From: Chamaea fasciata
Taxonomy: Eukaryota > Chordata > Aves > Passeriformes > Sylviidae
Assembly (NCBI GenBank): GCA_029207755.1
Contig: JARCOQ010000004.1
Span: forward strand, 35,883,560 to 35,947,559
Length of the DNA: 64,000 bases
Direction: 5' to 3'
Below, piece after piece: positions 48,501 through 60,139 of the stretch; within the stretch, counting starts at the first letter, position 1, and every line of letters begins with the position of its first letter. The notes under the pieces are model-generated. The model was given only the letters and a program-made list of their open reading frames with translations, was not told the origin of the DNA and ran no database searches. A program made the position numbers and the translations under genes.

Positions 48501-51387
48501 AACTAAATATAAAACTGACTCCATCAGCTTGAAAGTCTCACTTTCTGTTAAATTTCATAAAATTATTAAAGCTTTGAGTTGGGAAAGTTCCACAATTTAC
48601 CATCAAGTAAAGCTGATTCTGAAAATAAATCCCTGACTACACTGTGCAAGGGGATAACAGAATTAAGAATTAAGAAGCTGAGATGTGTTCATGAATGATG
48701 GCTTGAGTTTTTCAAAATCAGTAATTAGCAATTAGCAAAACACAATGACCCAACAATTATTTTTAGTGCTGTGCATTCAAAAAGTAATTTACGTGTAGAT
48801 ATTATCACATGCATGTTTAATTTTAAACCACAATTACACAAAGTTTTGATTACTTAATATGAAGATACATTCTAACATATGGCTTATGATTTACCATTTG
48901 TAATTCAACCTATAAAAAACCGAGGAATAAAATTTAACACATTAATTGGTGAAACTTTATTTCCCACATATTTTAATCACTTTCAATTATTCCCGTAGTA
49001 CTCTACGACACAAGGTACAGAAAATGTATGCCTCTGTTGCAGTAACTGGGTAACAGTTTCTGTGTATTTGAGCATGATATTGCAGACTCACCCTTAATAT
49101 CCTACAATCACAAACATGAGAAAATGTAGATCAAAAAGCAGCAAAGATCAATAAAATTTTTACTTGATGTAGCATGTATTTGAAAATTGCAGCCAAGTCT
49201 TACTTGTTTGTTTAATGAAGGATTTCCAAAACACAGCCACATTTTTATGGTAAGAAGAAATTTGGAATGAAGACCAAACATTGGCCACCAAAGTTCTGTA
49301 AATAAAAATGATCCTCCTTTTATACCAATTTCATATATGATGGTCCTATTCGCTCTCTTTCACTTTGTGTTTCCCAGCAAAGTGCATGCCAATCAAGGGA
49401 CAAGGCAGAACAGCACTGCCTTTCCTATGCTACCTCCCTCAACAGCTTCAGACAAAGGAGCACCTGGATGGGTACTGTCTGTGCAAGGCTGAATGTTGTC
49501 CTCTGCCTTTTCCTGGGCAAGCAGCAGCTCCTCCCACACAATGGTATGAATGTCCATGAGCAAGACTTTGTTTAATATCAGCTTCCATGGGGTTTTTCTC
49601 TTTAATGCCAGAACATCCTGTTTTCACCCAGAGCCTTGCACCATGATGAAGTGGCAAGCTGTGGCTGAGATGACTGCAAGCCATCATTCATGACAGACCT
49701 TGCAGCTCTGAACATGGAAAGTCGACTCAGAAGATATTAATTGAAAACACAAATATTTCCGGATATTTTTGCTTGTTTTTTTCCTTGCAGGCAAAATAAA
49801 ATTCAGAGGGCTCAGGCAGAAACCTTCACTCCAAATTAAAGCCATATGTTTCACACTGCTCTCCTGTAAGAGACATGGATGCAGAAGGAGCAGCTATGCA
49901 ACAGGTCTCCGTAACAACTGTAACCTACGATTTCATGAATCAGTTAACCCAAAAACTTGCAAAGGAAGTGCAGAGGTGGTACAGTTGCTATATGGTGTAG
50001 CTGCTCTATCAACCTCATCATCACCCCCACATGAATCAGAGAAGAAAGTGAAGCAATCGAAAATGTATTCGTCATAAGACAGTAATTGCCCATCAGCTGC
50101 TCTGTTTCTTTTTGGAGCTCACTGCAATTACTAAGTGCTGTATGGATATAAAGTTTAAGTGAAAGGAGATGATAACAAAATAAAACCATACAAATTAACA
50201 CTGTGATGAAATAGTTCAGGGTTTATTTCAATGATAAGTCCTTCAGTGTATGAATTATTTAATCAAACTGCTTTCAGTAGAGCTCAAATATTAAACTACC
50301 TCTGTCTAAACTAGGTGCTAATACCCTTTGATTTTTTAGAAAAATATTGGGTTACATTAAAAATACATTTCAGTTCTAGTTTTGCATGACAGATATGTGA
50401 TGTGTCAATGGATAGGCCTTATATTCTTCCTCTCAGGCATGCATCTCCAGCAGAGACAGCAGACTACAGAAGCTGACCCTTACTGAGACCATCTTGTCTT
50501 TCTGACAAAGGTCCTTTTTAACTTCTTACTTACTGGTTGCTTCCTGCAACTGATAAAAATTTTCGTTCAGCTTGTGATAATTTCACAGGCCCTGAGCACC
50601 CTGACCCTGGCAGCCCCAACGTCAGAAGTCAAGTCTTGCTCGAAACATCAGTGTGCTTCACATTATAGTAGAACAAAAGTGAAGAAATATCCACCAGTGA
50701 GACAAGAGAAATAGGAAAAATGGGAATGACATCTTGGTCATCTGTTACCCAGGCCACCTCAAGACATTGACTGAAATGTGAAGGAAAAACTCTCCAAGCC
50801 TCTTTCAAGTCATCACTCTGTTTAGGAAACACTGAGAAAGGTCTCCAGTTGATTCTGATTCCTCTGCTATGTGCATGTATCTCTGGGCATCTGGTGACCC
50901 AAACAATGTGGCTTTACAAAACCTACAGAAATTCTGCCAAAGCTTTACTTTGGACTCACAAGTTACACCAGAATAACCTGGCCTTAAAGTCAGAGCAGCT
51001 GAAAATCACAACTTTGGAACGCCAAGACAGAAACAATTGCTCCCTAACGTTCATGACATCTCAAGAGCAACAGGCACATACAATGCCACACATCTTTTGC
51101 CCAAAAGAGGTTACAGAAGGAGTTATTCACCTTCAAGGTCTCTTATAAATTCAGTTTTGAGACTATTTATTAGGCAGATAATAAAATACCTGAAAAATAA
51201 TCAATTCTCAGTCGATCTTCAGATCAGAAAAACTAAATGTTTCTCAAGTCTCAAAGCTGTATACGTCATGGGTATTTTGCACATACTCTTCCAGAACCGC
51301 AGAAAAAATGAAAATGGCGTTAATTTCAACCAAGAAAAAGAGGGTTAGGAAAATCTCATGTTAAAATAATTCCAGTGGCCATCATCT
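45598..51387. other. Intron stretch without recognised elements
   Basis: AT-rich intron. The 102-codon plus frame at 49769-50077 and the 99- and 103-codon plus frames at 50849-51348 are antisense to the gene and not recognised. A T14 run lies near 47255. No mobile element was identified. Confidence 0.6.
47591..47616. repeat. Short inverted repeat around ACTAGT
   Basis: aaactagtga and tcactagttt lie around a 5-nt loop near 47.6 kb, with a further aaactagt 20 bases on. This is a short AT-rich palindrome cluster, probably neutral. Coordinates are approximate by a few bases. Confidence 0.6.
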
Positions 51388-51445
51388 GGTTTGTGGTTTT
51401 AGTCTTATGCTACTTGGAGCAGCATAAGACTAAAACCAACAAACT
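51388..51445. repeat. Near-perfect inverted repeat (hairpin)
   Basis: Arms at 51395-51411 (ggttttagtcttatgct) and 51421-51437 (agcataagactaaaacc) are perfectly complementary over 17 bp around a 9-nt loop (acttggagc). The pairing extends outward by about six more pairs with a single-base bulge. The result is a roughly 23-bp stem about 1 kb downstream (gene sense) of the 52.4 kb exon. In ARB2A pre-mRNA it would form a stable stem-loop. Confidence 0.9.
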
Positions 51446-52411
51446 CATGCATACTTGAGCTAAACTAAGACATTCATCTTATGTTCAGGCAGGAAACACC
51501 TTAATCAACTTTCAGTTAGATTAAACTAATGTGTTGTAGACAAAAGATGTACATATATGTCTGCTGTTTCCTGTGTCTATAAAACAGTTGTAATGTTCTG
51601 CAATTTACGTTTCCATGATAAACAGGACAAACTACAAAACAGGATTAACTACAAAACTGTTTTGCAGTTCTCTTCAATAAAACACATCCTGATTACACTG
51701 CTGTCTTAAAATCACATGAGGAGACTGCATCTACACTGACAGAATGGTACACAAGTTTAACAGGCAGCTTGGTATAGCAGATGGGGTTGAGAGATCTGCC
51801 TTTAGAGAAGAGAGTGAAAGACTGACAAAAAGACTATATGTTCAGCAGTCTCAGCACCAGATGTAGAGCAGCTTTACACTGAGTGAAACTTCTCCTACCT
51901 TATATCACTGCAGAGCCTAATAAATGGGAAAACAGAAGACTTTCCAGCAAGTTCTGTAGACCTTTGAAGAATAACTGCAAAAACTGAATAAAACTGCCAA
52001 ATTTCCCCGCACGTTCAGTTCCAATCTATATACGAAAAGCTGCATTTGTTACTGAGACTTCACTTTGAGACTGTTCTTATATGTCCTTAGTCTCATATTG
52101 TCCCCAGGTCTTTCTGCCCCACAGCAAAGACTGGTGCCTTTCAGAACACAGTCTGTACAAGAAGGATGCAGCATGTTCTGTTTCCCAACATTCTTTAAGG
52201 TTCATGCACACTTGGCACTTTACTCTCTATCTCAAAAACAGAAAAGATGCAGCGACCTTCTGGTTGCAGTTGCAAAGAAATCCTGACCGACCTGTACATG
52301 ACCACTGGTTCAGTTGTTTCTACCTGGTTACTTTCAAGAAGGTGATGACAAAGAATGCAGAAAATTTGTGACAGTCTTCAGGAAAGAAGTCAATGGAGCA
52401 GTCACACTTAC

Positions 52412-52531
52412 CAACTCTACAAAGGCAAGTCCACCATAACTGTGAGCAACAAAAAACACGTCCTCTGCAGCTGACTGGGAAATAAAATGGTCCCAAACAT
52501 AAATGGCATGTTCTTCAGGAGAGCCATTATC
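52412..52531 (-). CDS. ARB2A: ARB2A internal exon with nucleophile elbow
   Basis: This is a 120-nt exon of exactly 40 codons, phase 0 at both ends. On the minus strand it follows the acceptor TTTCTGCAG and ends before the donor GTAAGTGTG. The translation starts [16 protein letters not shown] and ends [13 protein letters not shown]. The AHSYGG stretch is the nucleophile elbow (Gly/Ala-His-Ser-X-Gly type) of the Arb2-family alpha/beta-hydrolase fold, and the presumed catalytic Ser is intact. From memory of the human protein I count about four conservative differences in this exon, so it looks constrained. Whether vertebrate ARB2A has hydrolase activity is not settled to my knowledge. The next exon continues directly in frame. 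The preceding exon (a charged KETKKRR...NPQREKE region in human) is not in the window. Confidence 0.97.
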
Positions 52532-52962
52532 CTGCAGAAAGAAATTACGTTTGTGACAATTATCTTTTAAAAAATGGCAATTCTGTCTAAAAGCAATGTG
52601 TTCCTATATGTTAGAATGTTTTGTTAAAACAAAGATCAAATGAACACAGACTAATATCAAAAAGATAATAGATTCTTTTGTCTAAATAAAGAAAATTCAA
52701 GATTGAAGTTTAAATGCAGTAAAACTCTTGCTTTTTGGGCTTACATTAATAAGAATAACAAAAATTACGCACCCACAAAATTTTGTGTAGATACCATGAT
52801 GACAAATCTGCTAAACAGAGGCATTTGTAGGAATTATGAGCCACAGCTTGGATTTTCATTCTTTTGACAACTCTTTGTCAAATGTTTGTTCACTGAAGGT
52901 TTGTTTAAAGTAGTTATGCCTTAGATTGGTAAATAAAAACAGGTAGGAACAATATAAATACA

Positions 52963-53005
52963 TAATCATAGAAAAATTTTGGTTGGTAAAGACCTATAAT
53001 TTCAG
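52963..53005 (-). mobile_element. Possible CR1 3'-end remnant
   Basis: 'aatcatagaaaaattttggt' followed by 'tggtaaagacctataatttc' resembles the complement of a CR1 3' end (aatcatagaatggtttgggttggaaaggacct...). The match is short and carries several substitutions, so the assignment is tentative. It lies about 430 bp upstream (minus-strand sense) of the 52.4 kb exon. Confidence 0.55.
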
Positions 53006-54591
53006 GTTTTACTTTTTTTTTCATACTATGAGCCACTGAAAACCTGAATTAAGATGAAAATTATGGTATTTGCAACTACTCTTTTAAATCCTATTTTTTG
53101 TGATTGCAGACTACGAGACATGGTGGAAACAAAACACCTCTTGACTGATGGCGGCCATTACTTCAGAGTTTTTGGTAGCTAGGGCACCACGTTTTCTTAC
53201 TATTGAGTAAAATTTTGTCAAAGCCAGCCAGTGTAAGTCACTGATGGCACTAGAGTGACACACATTGATTTTAATGCCCTCATCAAAACTCACGGTTGTG
53301 TACTTGTATCTTAGAGGCCCTTGCAAACAACTATACCCCTCTAGACTTTCCTTATTTCTTGGGTTGTTGAGGTCAGAACTACAAATTCAGTCTAGTCTCA
53401 GGTGACAAGATTAAGATGCTCTGCTAGGTACCCTGCTCCACCAGTATTTTACACACCCAGGATAAAAATGGTGGCTCTTTCCAAACTCGTCAATGCTAGA
53501 AAAAGCTGATCAGTCAATGTCATGTAATTTCCTAAAATTTGCATCCCTTTTTCCCTTTGCTCTGTGCCAGCAACAACTTCATATCCTTAGGTAACTCAGA
53601 CACAGACAACAAAAGCCTCTTTTCCTTAGGAAAAAGAAAGCACAAACCAGTAAAATACACTGGTAATCAGAAGCTGCTAATTACACAGTGTGAATTATTG
53701 AAATTTATCAAGAATGTTGAGGTGATCTAGATTTCAATTCCATTCTGCAACTCAGTTTTGGGATTTAAGCTCTTATAAGTGTCTAAAATCAATGGGAAGA
53801 GACACAATTAAATAATATGGCTGATTTTGGCTTTTATTTCTGTATTCATACCCTATTTTCTAAGGAGACCACAACAAATTTTTTATGGATCCTGACTCAA
53901 AGTTTTTAGAATAATGATGTACTTTTCTGCTTCAGCAGCAGTGATTATAAGACAGAAAAACCTGAATATCTCTTACTCCTGGACAGATTCTGCTCTTCAC
54001 TGACTATGACAGCATGTAGTTTTAACCAATTATGTATCACCTATTATTATGTATCACTAATGTAAACCACATCAGTGTGAGAAAGGACTTATTTCAAAAC
54101 AGTTTGTTGCTGTTTTGAAATTTGATTGTATTGATAGGTACAGAAAGTAAAGACTCCTCCCTTTGTGAAGAATGAGGGAAATTTTTAAAAAGAAATTACA
54201 CAAAGAAAATATGATAGACAAACCAGTTACTAAGATAAAGCTGAAGGACAACTTGAATAGCAGCTTCCTGTGCAAAGTGATGTACTCTATAATCTATATG
54301 GAAAAAGCACATTAAAACGCTGGAAAGTTACAGAATTACCAATTTATCTAATAGATTTATCTTCGCTATATACACAGGAGGTATTTATTTTTCATTAATA
54401 ATGTTGCCATTGATACTCTTTACAGCAATTTTTGTATAGGTACCCAATGCTGTTTTAACATTCTGAAAAAAAGAGGACCTTTTTTTCTGCTTAATATAGC
54501 ATTTTCACGTTACTTTGTATTTATTATTTTACACCCTGCTGGTAAAAGCACACATTTTTAGATTCCACAAGACAAAGACATGAGCAAAAAG

Positions 54592-54630
54592 CTTCTGAAC
54601 TCAGCTTCTGAACTTCTGAACTCAGCCCAA
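54592..54630 (+). repeat. Small tandem repeat (cttctgaactcag)
   Basis: gcttctgaactcag is followed by further cttctgaa / cttctgaactcag copies within 40 bp. A minor slippage-type tandem repeat. Confidence 0.85.
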
Positions 54631-56121
54631 AAAAGCTTTCACCAATCAAAGCATAACCAGTGGTTTAGTAAACTAAATTAATAGCTGCACAGCTTCACAG
54701 TCCAACACAAAGACTCAACAGGATTCTATAAAAGCATAAAGAAATGAGCTAGAATAAGTTAAATATAGATTGTAACTATGACTTCCTTTATTACAAGTTA
54801 AAAAAAAGCCATGAAATGTCATGACAAACCAGGTTGCTGTACACTCTGCTAAACTCTAAACACGATAAGAAAAGCACATGTGTAAGAAGGAGTTTGGAGG
54901 AGTCCTATACATTTAGAATAAAAGCTCTTTTTTCAGAGCATCTGCTTATTTCTCGCCCTTGTAAGAAGCCCATATATAACAAACACCTCAGACCTCAGGC
55001 CAGGTGTGTACGTGGAACATCCAGCTGCAGGAGTAGCACAGCTGATCTTAGGATTTCAAATTGCTCTGGGTCTGTGAGCTTTAACCTCTACTGCCTTGCT
55101 TGGATTAAATTATGAGACTGGATGCTACATTTCCAGCATGAAAGGTGACAGTCTCAGGCAGCTGTTGCTTTCTGTAATTTCACTGCAGCTAAATTGAATG
55201 CACTTATATACAACACTGTTAAATTATTTGAGAGAGAGGGGGTCTCCTGGTCAGAGTTTACATAATTATCTATACAAGTGTACAGAAATGAATGGACATT
55301 AGCCTGGAGAAATCCCACTATGCACCTCAAAAGGCACCTCAGGCTGAATGCATTCTTGCTTGTGAAACAGATTGCGATGGAAAGGTGCTGGAAAACTTGA
55401 ACTTAGATTTCCTGCTGCTGAAAGCTAGTCATCTGCAAGGGTTAATTCTATGTCAAAATAAGTGGTCTGGTTCTTTGGAGCTGTGGAAGTCATAGTTGTG
55501 GATCTCCATCACTCTGAAAATCCTTCCTCTTGAGCAATACAAATAATTAGTCATGAAAGGAAAAAACTATTAAGAACCCTATGATGTGAAAAGACCCTCA
55601 TGCAATGTTTATGCAATACAAAGTAGCCCAAACAAGGCTACTCCTGGGCCATTCATTGGGCAGAAATGTGGAGGGAGTGAACTCAGATTTTGGTCTGCCA
55701 TTTTTTCCAGCATGGCTAGTGCTATGAGTCAAAAGGTATATAACATTTTAACAACTGGAGCCATTAGGCATACACAGATAAGCAGAATGTACACTGTGAA
55801 TACAATATTACATTCTGTTCCATTCAAAAAACAGGTTAAATTTACCAGTGCAATATCACAGTCATTAATTGTTAAATACCAGGTTGGAGTGATGCAGCAA
55901 CTGAAGCCTTATCAACTATGCCAGATTCTAACACCTAAACATCACAAGGTCTGCAATTATGATGGACTACCTGCGTCGATAACACATGGAATTGTCTAAA
56001 CAACATTTGCATACTTGTGTAATTATTTCCTAAGGTTAATTAGCTCCTGCAAAGCAGCTTGCCTTTTGAGACTGCTTACTGTGACAGGTTCACACCTTTT
56101 GTGTTTCAGCGCCAAATTTAA

Positions 56122-56170
56122 CTTTTTTTTTTTTTCCTTCTTTCTTTCTTTTTTTCTTCCTTCTTTTCCC
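56122..56170. repeat. Pyrimidine-rich tract (CTTT)n
   Basis: T13 followed by ccttctttctttcttttttt and cttccttcttttccc: a polypyrimidine stretch of nearly 50 bases on the plus strand (polypurine in the gene's sense). Confidence 0.93.
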
Positions 56171-56993
56171 AAAGTAACCTGTTGCTAGAAAGTTACCAGA
56201 TGGGGCAAGATCTGGAGGCCTTGAACCACCACTGGCTTTACTGAGGCATAGCAGCTCAGATCCCCACCTTAAACTTCTAACACATCAAAACTAAAAAAAG
56301 CCACTTGAAAGAAAAATGAAGACTAAGAAATTTAGTTTTCAGATCTGGCAGCCTTCTACTTTAGTTATTTTTAAAATAAAGGAGCAGGAATCACATTTTT
56401 CAGAACAAGGGAAAAGTGAAATGCACACAAATAGGGAAATATGCAATATAACTGACCAGCTTTTTACGAATTTGTTTGAAGGTGGTTTCTCTAATTACCA
56501 CTTACCACAGCAGAACAATTTCTCCTTCTAGCTCGATAAGCTACTATGAACAAGTATGGTACATGCGTTAAATTTGGAAAACAGAACTGCACACCGGCTG
56601 GAAGGCAGAAGGATGCAGAAGGCTCTGATCTCCCGTCCCTGGAGATGGTAGATCTTTCCCACCAGTAACACCCTGACAGTCATGTATGGTTTGTCCCATT
56701 GCCTCAGGGAGCCTTGGGGCAAGCAAACTTTATCAATTCACCCCAACCCTTCCAAAAAATCATTACAACTAAATTCATGTAAGTATAAAAATATCCTGTT
56801 ACAACAGCACACTTCATGAGTACCAAATTATGCTTATCACCTGTTGTATTTTTCTCACTCTTTTTGCAAACTTTTGTCTTACAGGAGACAAAAACCTTTT
56901 CACTAGGGAGGAACAAAATGAAACTATGTGATGGGTTGCTACTGCCAGAGCAGCTCCAAAATTTCTGAGCAAGAAAGAGGTCTAAGAGGCTTT

Positions 56994-57492
56994 TGTCATG
57001 GTTCAGGAATGTCACTCCCTAATTTAGTGACCCCCCCCCAGCTAAGACGACTCCAAACCAGACACTGCTCCTCCCACAGCTTTTCTGATGGGAAACACAA
57101 AAGACAGAGGTTGTGGGTTAAAATTAGAAGAATTTACTGGAAACAGCAATGAGATAAGAAAACAAACAGTAGCAGTAGCAGTATTAGTAAGAAAAGTATG
57201 CAAAAAAAGAGGTTGACTTACATGCAAAAAAATGCTGACTGAGCCAAAGCTGACCAAGTGCGACCCCAAACAAATGAACAAAATGGCAGACAGACCCTCC
57301 TCACTCATGCTCCTCTTCCTGACCGCAATCCATGACCCCTCCTTCAGGGAAGCAAGAATCCCTAATTTCTGCCCCAACAGTGACAAAAGGAGATACAGAA
57401 TAATAACCTGGACATGCCCACATGGCTCCAGACTCCATTACCTCACAGCTACTGTAAAAAAATTAACTCTGACCTGGCTGAGAACCAGGATA
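56994..57492 (-). mobile_element. Solo ERV LTR with 5-bp target duplications
   Basis: This is a 499-bp unit starting TGTCATGGTTCAGGAATG and ending aaccaggata on the plus strand. GCTTT occurs immediately on both sides (56989-56993 and 57493-57497), a 5-bp target-site duplication. Read on the minus strand it begins with the equivalent of 'tgtcctggtttcggctggga' and passes through an AGTAAA poly(A)-like hexamer near 57138. This resembles a widespread bird ERVL-type LTR that I remember. The terminal dinucleotide is TA on the plus strand where CA is expected, consistent with one C-to-T change after insertion. No internal retroviral genes flank it. Open frames at 56928-57609 (plus) and 57042-57386 (minus) are inside or across the LTR. 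Confidence 0.9.
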
Positions 57493-58907
57493 GCTTTGAG
57501 GGCAAGAAAGTCAAAACAGAAGGAAAAAAAACCCCTCCAGTATCTGATTTTTCCCCCTACACCAAAGACAGTAGCTAGCTATGGCATTACAGCCACAGAG
57601 GAGGATTAAAGTAAGGAGTATAAACTGATAACAGGAAAGGAAGTGGAAGAAAGCATTTTGCATTAATATATTTCTGCAGCATGACTATGTGAAGACAAGG
57701 CTTGAAAGTGTCTAGCTCAGGACATTTAACCAGATTTTGACTTTAACTGAGAAATTCCACTGTATTAGGAAGCATCCCATCTACCTGAAAATCTTTTTTA
57801 CCTTTTCAATCATGGAGTTGAGAGAATTCTTGCACAGTTATTTGGGAAAGGTTCCCTACTCCAATACGAGAGGTGATCCCAGGAGACAACAGGACCTTTT
57901 ACTAACAGTAGTAATTGTATTTCTGCTTTATTTACTGACACAAGCAATGTTAGTTTGTATATTACATAGATGGAGATATGTAAACATGAAGATGGGTTGG
58001 CTCTTGCACAGCTCTTAAATAACTGGGCTTTCAGAAAGCAATAGCCATGCCATAGCGCTATCCTCTGTACAGGGGCAATTACAGCTGTGTGAAACCAGAC
58101 AAAAGGATGCTGCAGAAACAAACAGCAGGACCATCTCAGCAGCAAAGCAGTTGTGAGTGGGGAAGATAATACTGGAGGAAAAGTGACAGGGGAGGCAAAT
58201 TTATACCAAATCTTAAATCTGACAACATATATCTGCAATTCATTTTAGCAGGTCATGTAAAGAGCACAGGAAAGCAAGGATGATGAAGACTGAGCAGTGA
58301 CTCAAGCAAGTTATTTTAGTTGCTGTGTCCTGAGTGAGAAAGAGACAACTCGAGACAAAATAAGAGATGAAATCAGACTGCTGATGCTCTGGCCTTGAAA
58401 GTCTGAATAAAGGACACATTCCTTTCCTCCTTTCATGGGCTCTGTATGGATTTTATTTGCATACTTTGCCATATTAAAACCACAGAGCTCTGAATCTCCA
58501 CTGGTTCAACACTAAAATCATGTAAATGCATGAGTGAAGTTATTTTATTCAGCATTTGTATTCAGAAATTCCTTACTTAATTCCTTATTTTAATTCCTTA
58601 CAGGGATAAAATCATGTGTCTTCAGATGTAAAAATACTAGACTCCTGCACTTGGAGGAAGAAAGGGTGAAATAAAAAAAATTATACTATCTTTTTAAGGG
58701 CACTTTCTGAGGTAGGGGCAAGATACATACTCTGGCAGTAGGCAGCAGCCAGTTTTGAGACAGAAAGAGAGATCAGGTACCACAATAGCTAAGTCTGGTC
58801 ATTTGTGGAGTTGCAGGATATAAATAGCACAACCAAGGTTATCTCACACATGCCTTCAGAAAGCAATATGGTAACCTGACTTGAAGTTGGTTTTTTTGTT
58901 TGTTTTT

Positions 58908-58909
<2 letters not shown>

Positions 58910-58951
<42 letters not shown>
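58910..58951. repeat. Poly(T) tract, 42 bases
   Basis: A run of 42 T preceded by ggtttttttgtttgtttttgg, a decayed T/G-rich extension. No retroposed body is recognised on either side. Confidence 0.97.
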
Positions 58952-58955
<4 letters not shown>

Positions 58956-59630
58956 ACAAATCTCAGTTTATTACCACATCCATCTGAGTTTCTGGGTTTT
59001 TTCTGCCTATTTTATCTGTAAATTGGGCTGGTGATCCAAGTGTTCCCAATATTACTTATGAAGCCCCAGTAATGTTTTGTGCATAGAGTCAGCAGCACAA
59101 AGGAAGATCAGAAGTCTTACATATGGCAGTTAAATGTCCATGATACTAAGTTAAAGGTAGCCCCACCACCAAAACTACCAACAATTTATCAGGAAAGCAT
59201 GCAGACTCAACAATCCTGCTAAATTAAGAAGTATTCCATGAAACATGCAATATCTGGCATATCAAACAGCCAAATAAAAGATGTAAATCAAAAATGCCTT
59301 TGGTGGACTGATAGAAAATCTAAATTTCCTCCAGCAGTGCAGAGAAGATGAAGAGCTGGTTTGAGAGGAAGCGGTGATACCAGCACTCTGCTATGGTACA
59401 ACTCCTGAGATTAGACTTAAAATTACAAGTTTTAGCTAATGCAACACTGACGTCTAGCCATGCTTTTATGCTTTGTATTTGGGCTCCTCCACAGGGCTTC
59501 TGCTCTCCCCAGTTCCCACTACAATTACCATTGAAGATGACTTCAGATCCTGCTCCACTTTCCCTTCTTCAAATGTAAGCTGGGCTTTCCCTGGTATGAG
59601 TGGTCAGGAAAAACAATTTAAGACTTACGC

Positions 59631-59666
59631 TATATATATATATATATATATATACACATACACATG
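59631..59666. repeat. (TA)12 plus CA/TACA microsatellite
   Basis: Twelve TA units followed by cacatacacatgg. The YIYIYIY-type open frames nearby are translations of this repeat. Confidence 0.95.
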
Positions 59667-59748
59667 GCAACAGAGCAAGCTTGGATCCTAACAAGCTAGG
59701 GCAGCAGGAGGGAGTTACTTTTCTGCTTTATACTCCAGCTTTATGGCA

Positions 59749-59835
59749 CACAAGAGAAAAAAAAAAATCACAAAAGAACCCCACAAACAAACAAAAACAA
59801 ACAAAAAAAACCCAACAAAAAAACAAACAAACCAA
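59749..59835. repeat. A/C-rich low-complexity tract (ACAAA)n
   Basis: An A-rich stretch with acaaacaaacaaaa and aaaaaaaaaa runs, similar in composition to the tract at 38.1 kb. Basic/Asn-Lys-rich open frames nearby are products of this tract. Confidence 0.93.
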
Positions 59836-60139
59836 CTCCAAGTCAGAAAGGCATTTTTCCAGCTAAGCCCTCAATCACTACAGTCCCTAACCAAAAAACC
59901 TAGAGCTACTTCCGGATTAAAAAACCCAAACCACTCTCATCTCCTATTTCCAAAGTGCTCCAACCACCTCTGCCTGGTGAGGACCAAGCTGAAAATCAAA
60001 ACACTTTCCACTCTCAACGACAGGCCCTGCCTCCAAGCTCTCAACTTAAAATATTTCAACAGGTCTGAAACCTGCCCAACAATGCCCTGAAACCAGAGAG
60101 AGGCACTGTCAGTGCCCACAACTATCCTTCAGAGAGGTG

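Larger units (their letters stand above)
18373..52411 (-). other. ARB2A: ARB2A intron, 34 kb
   Basis: This is the complete intron between the 52.4 kb and 18.3 kb exons, bounded by GTAAGT on the donor side and AACAG on the acceptor side (minus strand). It hosts the CR1 copies, the 28.8 kb LTR, the tRNA-like element, the CpG-rich islet and most of the microsatellites listed separately. I saw no additional exon with convincing family similarity on either strand. Mammals carry the retrogene POU5F2 inside an intron of this gene; I saw no POU-domain-like frame here. Confidence 0.9.

Noticed and set aside
18373..52411. Nested POU5F2-like retrogene, as in mammals
   Set aside because: No open frame with POU or homeodomain residues was seen in this intron.
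55586..55999. 137-codon plus-strand frame
   Set aside because: It is antisense to the host gene, with no family resemblance, no promoter or splice context seen, and plausible as a chance frame.
57232..57609. 125-codon plus-strand frame
   Set aside because: It is mostly the antisense of the solo LTR and continues by chance beyond it.
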